Shown: piece after piece, positions 9,221-16,312 of the stretch
Numbering within the stretch: position 1 is the first letter of the stretch
Layout of the letters: each line of letters starts with the position of its first letter
Source: Methanobrevibacter boviskoreani JH1
GTDB taxonomy: Archaea; Methanobacteriota; Methanobacteria; Methanobacteriales; Methanobacteriaceae
Reading direction: 5' to 3'
Length of the DNA stretch: 64,000 bases
NCBI RefSeq assembly: GCF_000320505.1
Contig: NZ_BAGX02000010.1
Coordinates: 56,281 to 120,280, forward strand
Notes under the pieces: model-generated
What the model was told of the DNA's origin: nothing
What the model saw: the letters and a program-made list of their open reading frames with translations, nothing else
Database searches by the model: none
Made by a program: the position numbers and the translations under genes

Positions 9221-9385
9221 AATCTTCTAGAAAATCTAATTCTTTACACCTTTAGAAAATATTTGGGATTATTTTAATCTTCTGGAAGATCTAATTTTTT
9301 ACACCTTTGGAAAATGTTTGGGATTATTTTAATCTTCTGGAAGATCTAATTTTTTACACCTTTGGAAAATGTTTGGGATTATTCC
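9221..9385. repeat. three tandem 55 bp repeats
   Basis: Three copies of a 55-base unit start at 9221, 9276 and 9331, each beginning AATCTTCT and ending GTTTGGGATTATT. Copies 2 and 3 are almost identical; copy 1 has several changes. The repeats fill the space between the winged-helix gene and the convergent hydrolase gene. They look like a recent tandem duplication, with no coding potential. Confidence 0.9.
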
Positions 9386-9432
9386 TATTTTCCATGCTCT
9401 TTTTTATTAAATATTTTTTTTATTTCTGCCTT

Positions 9433-10218
9433 TTATTCCTCTAGAAAATCCTTAATAATAACCTTGGCCTTATCAAAATTCCTTTTAATTAAAACGTTGT
9501 GTTTTGTGTTCTCAAACTCGACTACTCTTGAATTTTTGATATTGTTGCTTAATCTATCGGTTGCCTTTTTCGGAATAATCTGATCATCCTTTCCATATAA
9601 TATTAACGTATCGTTCTGAATCTTTTCTAATTCATCTGTGGCATTGAATATGGAACAGCTGTAAAGGGTGTTATGTATGAAATTTATGTCCTTACTGTTT
9701 TTAAGTTCCTTTTTGCTTTGGTTTAATCTGTCTCTATATTGGATTAACATGTCGTCAGGAAGAATATACTGTATGATGGTGTCAAAGAACAGTTCATAGT
9801 CAACGGCGGAACTATCATACATCCTTTTAAATGTTTCCTTCATCTCATCTTCTATCTGGGAAAATGTTGAAACCAGAACAAGCTTGTTATATAAACCGGG
9901 ATGTTTGATTACGGATTCAATTGCCACCTGCCCCCCAAGGGAGTATCCGATAATATTGGCTTGATTTATATCTAGTTTTTCAAGTAATTTGTATATGTCA
10001 TCTGCAAATAATTCAATACTGATTGTGTCCTCTCCGGAATCACTTTTTCCATGGCCTCTTAAATCTATTGAAACGACCTTGAAATAGTCTTTCAGATAGT
10101 TAGAAATATATTTCCAGTAATGCAGATCTTCAGCCAGACCATGTATTAAAACCACGGGATAGCCTTCTCCCTTAATCTCATAATTTATATTTATTGAATT
10201 TACTTCTGTTTTGCTCAT
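9433..10218 (-). CDS. alpha/beta hydrolase
   Basis: This 261-residue alpha/beta-hydrolase fold protein has the HGLAEDLHYW oxyanion loop (26-35), SIDLRGHGKSD (50-60) and nucleophile Ser93 in GYSLGG. LYGKDDQIIP carries the acid Asp, and a late His lies in TKHNVLIK. The triad is complete. Length and motifs are like small esterases, lactonases or MhpC-type hydrolases; the substrate cannot be read from sequence. No signal peptide. No operon partner. Confidence 0.85.
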   Translation of the reverse strand: MSKTEVNSININYEIKGEGYPVVLIHGLAEDLHYWKYISNYLKDYFKVVSIDLRGHGKSDSGEDTISIELFADDIYKLLEKLDINQANIIGYSLGGQVAIESVIKHPGLYNKLVLVSTFSQIEDEMKETFKRMYDSSAVDYELFFDTIIQYILPDDMLIQYRDRLNQSKKELKNSKDINFIHNTLYSCSIFNATDELEKIQNDTLILYGKDDQIIPKKATDRLSNNIKNSRVVEFENTKHNVLIKRNFDKAKVIIKDFLEE

Positions 10219-10529
10219 ATAATCAGTTTATTTTCATTTTAATTATTTTTTATATTTTTAAAATAAGTTTAATATAGTTTTTTATATGGTCTAAGATGGT
10301 TTAAAAATGGATTTTCTACAATATTGGGGGGTTTATTATATTTTTTTTTTAAAATAGGTGGTAGGTTTAAAAACGGATTTCTTTAATTGATTTTAAAAAA
10401 AAGTTTATTAAGTTTTATTTGTTTTTAAGTAGTTTTTTACTGGTAAATTCTTTTTTAAAAATAGTTTATTTAAATTTGATTTGTTTTAAGTATTTTTATT
10501 AGTTGGATTCTTTTTTAAAAATAGTTATA

Positions 10530-10621
10530 TATTTTAGGATGAGTTAGCCAGAATCCAATTTTTAATTATTAAAGTTGTAATTGTCTTGGAGGGATTGTAA
10601 TTTTGGCTAACTCTTAAAATA
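10530..10621. repeat. 92 bp inverted-repeat element
   Basis: The ends are inverted repeats: TATTTTA then GAGTTAGCCA on the left (10530-10536, 10541-10550), and TGGCTAACTC then TAAAATA on the right (10604-10613, 10615-10621). The inner AATCC and GGATT can pair too. The region is richer in G/C than its surroundings in the otherwise featureless 10219-10692 gap. It could be a MITE-like mobile remnant or a small structured RNA. I see no target duplication that settles this. Confidence 0.6.
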
Positions 10622-10692
10622 CTTTAAGGTAATGGCTTTAAATTAATATCAATTTAAAGTTTTTAATCTTGTTTAAAAAGAGGAGGATAAGT

Positions 10693-11409
10693 TTATTCCT
10701 CATTATCCTCTTTCTCTGCACTTTCCTTTTCGGATTTTAGATTTTCTAGATTGTCTGTAAATGATTTTGCATTTTTAATTTTATCTTCTAGTTTGGATAA
10801 CTCCTCTTTTAAAGCTTCCTCATCCTCTTCAAGGGAAAGTACATATTCCTCAGATCCATTTGCAAAGTCCTCATAAAGTTCGAGTATTTCCCTTGCAGAT
10901 AGTACTGAATCCTCTTTTAGGAATTTTTTAGTATGTGGTTTTACCCTAATGCTTAAGGGTTGTAGTCTTTGTTTTTTTCCGTCCCCCTCATCATCCATCC
11001 ATCTAGGTCCAAAACCTCTTGGAAATTCACCATTCTTTCTCATTTCTCTAATCATTTTTTGTCTTCTATGGCAAAAGTTCCTGAATTCCTCATCACTTAA
11101 TTCATCGAAGTCCCTTCCATATGGGCCGTAAAAACGGTTTTCATGACAGTTTCTCTTATGGAAATCATCATAGTCGTCATGGTCCTTACAATCAATATGG
11201 TGGTGTCTATGATGATGGTTGCAGTTTTCGAACTTGTCTTCCGGGTGTTTGCAGTTTCTGTGGTGGTGGCTTCTGTAGTGACGGTTGCAGTTTCCGAAAT
11301 CGTCTTCATGGTGATGGCAGTTTCTATGGTGATGGTTGTATTGAAAATCATTGTCAAAGTCATTAAAGTTTATGTTCATACCATACCTAAAATTTGGATT
11401 GTTACACAT
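10693..11409 (-). CDS. His/Cys-rich protein with C-terminal ribbon-helix-helix-like domain
   Basis: This is 238 residues in three parts. Residues 25-93 hold 20 His and 6 Cys, built from a 22-residue repeat (HHHRNC then ED, F, NCN; copies at 26-42 and 48-64), a likely Ni, Zn or Cu binding region. Residues ~100-148 are basic and aromatic. Residues ~152-182 (LSIRVKPHTKKFLKEDSVLSA and on) resemble a ribbon-helix-helix fold: one beta strand and two helices. An acidic coiled coil (186-230) follows. I do not know this protein. It may be a metal store or a metal-responsive DNA-binding protein. The start is set by the ribosome-binding site AAGGTGATAAA. Two palindromes lie between TATA box and start. 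nikR is the next gene on the other strand. Confidence 0.7.
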   Translation of the reverse strand: MCNNPNFRYGMNINFNDFDNDFQYNHHHRNCHHHEDDFGNCNRHYRSHHHRNCKHPEDKFENCNHHHRHHHIDCKDHDDYDDFHKRNCHENRFYGPYGRDFDELSDEEFRNFCHRRQKMIREMRKNGEFPRGFGPRWMDDEGDGKKQRLQPLSIRVKPHTKKFLKEDSVLSAREILELYEDFANGSEEYVLSLEEDEEALKEELSKLEDKIKNAKSFTDNLENLKSEKESAEKEDNEE

Positions 11410-11426
11410 ATTTTATCACCTTTAAT

Positions 11427-11456
11427 TTGTATTACAAATTTATTTTTTGTATACAA
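11427..11456 (-). promoter_or_regulatory. two palindromes in the His-rich gene promoter
   Basis: TTGTATTACAA (11427-11437) and TTGTATACAA (11447-11456) are perfect inverted repeats whose centres lie about two helical turns apart. On the minus strand a TATA-like TTTATATA lies at about 11475, so the start of transcription should fall near the second palindrome. This is a classic place for a repressor operator. Candidate regulators are the gene's own product or the adjacent NikR. Operator function is inference. Confidence 0.5.
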
Positions 11457-12128
11457 TTAATAATTGGAATCATGAATATATAAATGTATTCATTTTTTAA
11501 ATTTGTATTCATTTTTTTTTAAATAGTAAAATCTTATAAAGTTATTAAAAAAAAGCTGTTATTTATTATATTATTAAATAAACATTTAAAAAAATCTTTA
11601 TATAATAAAATAGATAGTTTTTAAAATAAAATAAGTGAAAAAAAATAAAGATAAGGAGTTTATTCATCATCAGTTTCCCATACATTAGTAAAAAGTATCT
11701 GGGGGTCTTTGTGGTGCCACGGCCACTTCCATATAAAAACCTATATGTCTTAAAGTGCAATTTTATTATCTTTTTATTCTGTTTTCGGGTTTTAGAAATG
11801 GTATTATATGATGTTGTTTTTTGTTTCTAATCTTAAACTTCCCACTTTCTAATAAAAATGGTTTAATATTTATTTTAAACAAAGTTTAGTTTTTTCCTAT
11901 TTTGGTTAATCAATTATATAACCATATTGAAATTAATAATTTTTTATTGAAAGTTATTATATTAATTTTGTTCATTTTTTTATAACTAATCTTAGTTTTT
12001 TGATATTATTTCTTTTTTAAAAACTTATATTAAATAAAAAAACATTATATAATATATGTTTTATATAATGTAATTGATGAATACTATAATTAATTTTATA
12101 TATGTTAAATGACTAATTAATATTAATT
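11457..12128. other. intergenic region, His-rich gene to nikR
   Basis: Mostly A/T. One patch (about 11655-11765) is clearly richer in G/C, with the self-pairing GTGGTGCCAC on the plus strand. On the minus strand, TTTTTATATGG is followed by a 15-codon frame starting MEVAVAPQ. The patch could be a small RNA, a small peptide gene or the remnant of one. The remainder (11770-12128) shows only AT-rich promoter-like sequence. Confidence 0.35.
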
Positions 12129-12146
12129 AAGTAATTTTTATTACTT
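12129..12146 (+). promoter_or_regulatory. palindrome upstream of nikR
   Basis: AAGTAATTTTTATTACTT is a perfect inverted repeat, with arms AAGTAAT and ATTACTT and a 4-base centre. It lies 33 bases before the nikR start. A second palindrome, AATTAATATTAATT, lies just upstream at about 12115-12128. NikR-type regulators bind inverted repeats and often control their own gene, so this is a candidate operator. In an AT-rich genome such palindromes also arise by chance. Confidence 0.4.
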
Positions 12147-12179
12147 TATTATCTTAATAAAATTATAGGAGTTTCGGAT

Positions 12180-12623
12180 ATGATGAGAATCAGTATGTCA
12201 TTACCAAAAAAGTTATTGTCTGATTTTGATGATGTTTTAAAAGATAGGGGATATCAGTCAAGATCAAAAGGTATAAGAGATGCTCTTCAGGATTATATTC
12301 TCCGTTATCAATGGATGAATGAGATGGAAGGAGAAAGAATTGGTGTTATAACTATAATTTATGATCATCATTATACTGGTGTAATGGAAGAACTTGCTGA
12401 GATTCAACATCATTATAAGGATACCATTATAGCAACCATGCATGTGCATATGACCGAAAAATATTGTATGGAAGTCGTTATTGTTAATGGAGACGTTAAA
12501 GATATTCGTTCCGTTTATGAGAAAATGATGAAACTTAAAGGGGTTGAACACGTAAAACTTACAAGTACTGCTAATGGTAAGAATTTCGATCCGGATAGCA
12601 GTGACGATATCAGGGATACATAA
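12180..12623 (+). CDS. nikR: nickel-responsive transcriptional regulator NikR
   Basis: This is a 147-residue ribbon-helix-helix regulator with an ACT-like nickel-binding C-terminal domain. The N-terminal strand MRISMSLPKKLL and helix pair (RSKGIRDALQDYI) form the DNA-binding part. The four nickel ligands of E. coli NikR are conserved with exact spacing: His77, then His88, His90 and Cys96 in MHVHMTEKYC. It should repress nickel uptake when nickel is sufficient, protecting the supply for hydrogenases and methyl-CoM reductase. The ribosome-binding site is TAGGAG. No nickel transporter lies in the window. The divergent upstream neighbour is a His-rich protein and a hydrogenase maturation peptidase lies downstream. 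Confidence 0.95.
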   Translation: MMRISMSLPKKLLSDFDDVLKDRGYQSRSKGIRDALQDYILRYQWMNEMEGERIGVITIIYDHHYTGVMEELAEIQHHYKDTIIATMHVHMTEKYCMEVVIVNGDVKDIRSVYEKMMKLKGVEHVKLTSTANGKNFDPDSSDDIRDT

Positions 12624-12707
12624 ACTCCTTTCTACTTCCTTTTTTTTAGTTTATTATGATAGTTTTTTCCATGTTTAATCCACTTTTTTTTTAATTGGCC
12701 GGTTGGA

Positions 12708-12819
12708 GTTTTTTAATGTTTCTAATCTAATTTTTTTATTAGCTGATTTTGTTTTTTAATATTTTATAATCTATTTCTTTTAATTATTGATCGGTGTTTT
12801 TTAATGTTTCTAATCTAAT
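12708..12819. repeat. 24 bp direct repeat
   Basis: A 24-base stretch starting GTTTTTTAATGTTTCTAATC occurs at 12708-12731 and again at 12796-12819, 88 bases apart, in the gap between nikR and the methyltransferase gene. It is likely a local duplication of T-rich intergenic DNA. No function is evident. Confidence 0.7.
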
Positions 12820-12898
12820 CTTCTGATTTTTAATTTTTCAATTATTGGTTCTATATTTACATATCCTGTTAGATTTCTCGGGATATAAAAAATTATTA

Positions 12899-13732
12899 AT
12901 GACAAACAACATATCTAGAATAATGAAATTTAAAACAACTCCATACCATTCACATTTAATTAAAGATACAGAACGTCTATCAGCATTTTATGAAGGCATA
13001 TCCCAGTATGCAGAGGATTTGGATTATCTTGAAAATGAGGAAGGTCTGATCAATAAGGTTGTATATGATTTGGGCTGTGGAAGTGGGGTTTTAACCTATT
13101 TTGCGGCCTTGTATTTTTCTGCTGTAGTTGGTTTTGAGAAGGATAGTAAAATTGCAGGATATGCTAAGGAGAATCTCAAGGATTTTGAAAATGTATTGAT
13201 AGTTAATGAGGATGTTTTAAAATTGGAGGGACTTGCCAAGGCTGATTTAATTATATGTGAAATGTTGGATACCGCATTAATTGATGAGGAGGAAGTTCTT
13301 GCTTTAAACCATTTCATTGATTTTAAGGAGGATAATTGTACGGTAATTCCAAGTAAGGTTTTGAATTATGCGGAACCTGTTTCAATGGAACGGAGAAATG
13401 TCCATTGGGAGGATGATGATTATCATCCAAACTATAATATAATAGGTAAATCCATTTGCTATAGTGAGATAGACCTTCAAAGCAGAATTGATGAGAATTT
13501 TGAAGATGTTCTGGAATTTGCTATCAATGAGGACAGTAAATTTAATGGAATTAAGATTACAACCATAACCTTAATCAGAGATAATATTGTCTGTGGTCCA
13601 ACGCCTATGTTTAATCCGCCGCTTTTTATACCTGTTGATGAGATAAACTGTAGAGCGGGGGATACAGTTAAGGTAAAACTATCATATAAAATGGGTGGGG
13701 GAATTGAAACAATCAAAACAGAATTAATCTGA
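12899..13732 (+). CDS. class I SAM-dependent methyltransferase
   Basis: This is a Rossmann-fold methyltransferase of about 277 residues. The SAM-binding motif I is VYDLGCGSGVLTYFAA, followed by an acidic motif II (VVGFEKDSKIAGYAKENL) and ICEMLDTALIDEE, which resembles the double-E loop of protein arginine methyltransferases. The C-terminal half (about 150-277) is beta-rich, as in the PRMT barrel. A protein or small-molecule substrate is possible; I cannot choose. The frame stays open upstream to a TTG at 12845, but no ribosome-binding site supports that start. ATG at 12899 or 12923 is likelier. The hydrogenase peptidase gene follows 31 bases after its stop and may be co-transcribed. Confidence 0.8.
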   Translation: MTNNISRIMKFKTTPYHSHLIKDTERLSAFYEGISQYAEDLDYLENEEGLINKVVYDLGCGSGVLTYFAALYFSAVVGFEKDSKIAGYAKENLKDFENVLIVNEDVLKLEGLAKADLIICEMLDTALIDEEEVLALNHFIDFKEDNCTVIPSKVLNYAEPVSMERRNVHWEDDDYHPNYNIIGKSICYSEIDLQSRIDENFEDVLEFAINEDSKFNGIKITTITLIRDNIVCGPTPMFNPPLFIPVDEINCRAGDTVKVKLSYKMGGGIETIKTELI

Positions 13733-13763
13733 TTGGTTTAATTAATATTTTTTGTGTGATATT

Positions 13764-14240
13764 ATGTTTGAAAAGGATTTGAAAGACTTCCTTCATGATT
13801 GTACTAGACTTGTTATTTTGGGAATCGGTAATGACATTCGTGGCGATGATGGAGTAGGCCAATATATTGTAGAGAGCTTGAAGGATTTGGGTAAGGAAAG
13901 TGATGATGTAATAATAATCAATGCTAAGACCGTTCCAGAGAATTTCACAGGCAAAATCAGAAAGATAGATCCAAGCCATATACTTATAATTGATGCCGTT
14001 TTAATGAATGAGGAACCTGGCACTGTTAGAGTAATCTCAAAAGAGCAGGTTGGTGGATTAAGTGTCTCTACCCATTCTATGTCCTTGTCATTTCTAATCA
14101 AATATTTGGAGATAGAGAAGCCATATAACATTGTGTTTTTAGGTATTCAACCGGAATCAATGGGTCTTGTTGAGGATATGAGCAAGGTTTGTAAGGATTC
14201 CTCGGACAGTGTTATTGATGTTTTGGATTCCCTTTTATAG
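13764..14240 (+). CDS. hydrogenase maturation peptidase, HycI/HyaD family
   Basis: This peptidase of ~158 residues trims the C-terminus of a [NiFe]-hydrogenase large subunit after nickel insertion. The signature GIGNDIRGDDGVG near the N-terminus carries the first metal ligand. The Asp in ILIIDAV and the His in VSTHSMSLSFL complete the nickel-sensing site known from HybD/HycI. I set the start at ATG 13764, behind GTGATATT; a TTG at 13752 is in frame but lacks a ribosome-binding site. The target hydrogenase is not shown by context. The Eha large subunit in this window has no visible C-terminal extension, so another hydrogenase (F420-reducing or Mvh) is likelier. Confidence 0.9.
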   Translation: MFEKDLKDFLHDCTRLVILGIGNDIRGDDGVGQYIVESLKDLGKESDDVIIINAKTVPENFTGKIRKIDPSHILIIDAVLMNEEPGTVRVISKEQVGGLSVSTHSMSLSFLIKYLEIEKPYNIVFLGIQPESMGLVEDMSKVCKDSSDSVIDVLDSLL

Positions 14241-14421
14241 ATTGTAAAAATCTTTTATAAAGTTTAAATGGATGGAACAATATTTTTTAAAAAAATATTG
14301 ACACAGAATAGATCATAACAGCTGAACTAAAAAACCAATACGAATTGAACAATCAAATGTGGAATGCTTATATTAATGATTCAATTTTAAATGAATATAT
14401 GGAGTTTAGGAGGATAAGAAA

Positions 14422-14634
14422 ATGATACCGGAACATATTAAGAAAAATATATTAACTACTGATCCAGGTGCTTTTAATGATGAACCTATTGTTGATTTAA
14501 CTAGGAGATATAATAATGGGGAACTTACTGATGAAGAATTACTTGAAGATATAGAAGAAATCAGTAGATTACGTAGTCAGGCATCAGAAATATTTAAGAA
14601 GAAGAAAAAATTAAATGCTAATGACCAAGATTAA
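14422..14634 (+). CDS. small acidic protein, unknown function
   Basis: This is a 70-residue protein with a strong ribosome-binding site (TTTAGGAGGAT, 7 bases before ATG) and good amino acid balance. The middle is acidic and helical (LTDEELLEDIEEISRLRSQ) and the end basic (KKKKK). No membrane segment or known motif. I do not recognise it. The space after the hydrogenase peptidase gene (~180 bases) suggests its own promoter. Confidence 0.65.
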   Translation: MIPEHIKKNILTTDPGAFNDEPIVDLTRRYNNGELTDEELLEDIEEISRLRSQASEIFKKKKKLNANDQD

Positions 14635-14750
14635 GCATATGTTTAGATAGTAAAAGATTAATTGCACATTTAGTAAATATTTTACAGTATGTAATTTTTA
14701 GTGGGAAAATATGGGAAGTTCCTTATAAAACCATTTAAGAAACATTATGA

Positions 14751-14806
14751 ATTCTAGATACTGGGTGATGTTTTGGATGAACAACTGGGAAAGTATCTAT
14801 AGAATA
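14751..14806 (+). other. stem-loop followed by T-run
   Basis: TAGATACT (14755-14762) pairs with AGTATCTA (14792-14799). The flanking ATTC and GAAT extend the stem past a 2-base bulge, and a T-run follows at about 14809. It could be a terminator or a small RNA. A GTG-started frame just before it (MGKYGKFL, 18 codons, stop, then ILGDVLDEQLGKYL in the same frame) hints instead at a decayed gene. The rest of 14635-15041 is A/T-rich with no other signal. Confidence 0.35.
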
Positions 14807-15041
14807 CTTTTTTATTTTTAAGATGTTAATTTCCTTAGATATTCTATAATTCGGAATGTTTCTTTATTTTTAGGATTTTAATTTTAATTTCCTTGGATAT
14901 TTTTAAAATTATTTTATTATTTTTTAGAAAATTTAATTAAGTATTATTAATTAATAATTATTTAGTATTCTTGTTAATCTTTAAATTAAATCATGTTGAA
15001 GATTTTATTATTTTGTTTTTTTAATTAATTTATGTGATTAT

Positions 15042-16172
15042 ATGAAAATTCTATGTATTGGTTCAAGGCTGTTTGATGATGTTGCGCCTTATTTTAGAGA
15101 AAAAGGCATTGAAAGTGTTGTAACGGAATCAAATCCTGATGCAGATAATTTGGATTTGGCAGATGAAGTTTTTATAGGGCCTAGGGGAATGAAATTTCCA
15201 CATGATGTCGCTATAAAGGAAGAAGTGGATGGTATTGTTCCATTAATCGGTATCGATCCTCCTCTTTTGGACGTTGCATATATGAAGGAGGAAGTCGAAG
15301 CCGAAAACAACATACCTGTTGTGGCTTCAAATGTCCATGCAGTACAGATATCATCTGATAAATCAAAGACTAAAGAGATATTTCGTAAGATAGGGGTAAA
15401 CACTCCGGAATCTGTTTATGTCTATAAAGAGGACCTTGATGATTTTGAGGATATTATCCATAATGAGGGCTTTGACTTTCCTGTGGTATTAAAACAGAAT
15501 CAGGGCCAGGGCGGAAAGGACATATCTATTGTCTCAGATATTGACGGTGTTAGGAAGTACTTTGAAACATTTGATGGCGCTTTATGTGAGAATTTCATTG
15601 AAGGGGCTGAAATTTCAATAGAGACATTGGGATGGAAAGGTGAATATCTGCCGCTTGTACCTGTCTATAAGGGGGATACCGGTATCAATGCAACACATCC
15701 CATTACCCGTGTAAGGTATGGGCCCACTAATTTTGAAAAATTGGACAATGAGGAGATAAGGGCTACCGCTTTAAAGATTGCTCAAAACATCAGGACCGAA
15801 GGAAATCTTGATTTGGATTTTATCTATGATAGAAAAAACAATAAACTATATGCTATTGAAGCTAACACCCGTCCAAGCGGTACCAGGTATTTAACACAGG
15901 CAAGCTCCACCATTAACACTCTTGCAGAACTTGTTGATATGGCCGCAGGTGTTTTTTCTATTGGGGATGTGGAATCCAGAATCAGGAACTATTACTGTGC
16001 GGAGATACCTGTAGGTACATATGAGGGAGAAATACCTGAAAAAACCTTTAAAGAAAAGGATTATGTTGTTCATGGACCTGTGGGATATCAAAGGGTAACC
16101 ATTAGGGCATCCTCAAAGGATGAGTTAATATCCAAGGTTAAAGACATTACAGGTAGGGATATTGAAATCTAA
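15042..16172 (+). CDS. CarB-like ATP-grasp enzyme of pseudomurein synthesis
   Basis: This is a 376-residue single-module ATP-grasp protein related to the large subunit of carbamoyl phosphate synthase. The ATP-binding lysine segment VVLKQNQGQGG (148-158) and the Mg-binding AIEANTRPSG (271-280) are clear. An N-terminal pre-ATP-grasp domain and a C-terminal ~70-residue domain frame them. Genes of this type sit beside Mur ligase-like and MraY-like genes in the pseudomurein clusters of Methanobacteriales and are thought to take part in precursor synthesis. The same neighbours follow here. The exact substrate is unknown. The ribosome-binding site is a GTGATTAT just before the ATG. Confidence 0.8.
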   Translation: MKILCIGSRLFDDVAPYFREKGIESVVTESNPDADNLDLADEVFIGPRGMKFPHDVAIKEEVDGIVPLIGIDPPLLDVAYMKEEVEAENNIPVVASNVHAVQISSDKSKTKEIFRKIGVNTPESVYVYKEDLDDFEDIIHNEGFDFPVVLKQNQGQGGKDISIVSDIDGVRKYFETFDGALCENFIEGAEISIETLGWKGEYLPLVPVYKGDTGINATHPITRVRYGPTNFEKLDNEEIRATALKIAQNIRTEGNLDLDFIYDRKNNKLYAIEANTRPSGTRYLTQASSTINTLAELVDMAAGVFSIGDVESRIRNYYCAEIPVGTYEGEIPEKTFKEKDYVVHGPVGYQRVTIRASSKDELISKVKDITGRDIEI

Positions 16173-16312
16173 TTTCAATATTACTTTTTTTACTTATTTT
16201 ATTTTTAAACATTTTTCATGTTTTATTTAATCATTTATAAAGGAATATTAAATTATAAATAGTATCTAAAACAAATTATTATTAATATAAAATTGAATTT
16301 TTGTGATAAATT

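Noticed and set aside
11121-11460. Plus-strand frames opposite the His-rich gene
   Set aside because: They mirror the His-rich coding strand (His codons read as Met/Val/Gly on the other strand) and lack start signals. The minus-strand gene has the ribosome-binding site and promoter.
11566-11760. 64-codon minus-strand frame
   Set aside because: Mostly Phe/Tyr/Ile/Leu/Lys from A/T-rich DNA; no ribosome-binding site. The G/C-rich part of it is reported as a separate observation.
12845-12898. Upstream TTG start for the methyltransferase
   Set aside because: No ribosome-binding site, and the extra residues are hydrophobic and unlike the family; ATG 12899 or 12923 fits better.
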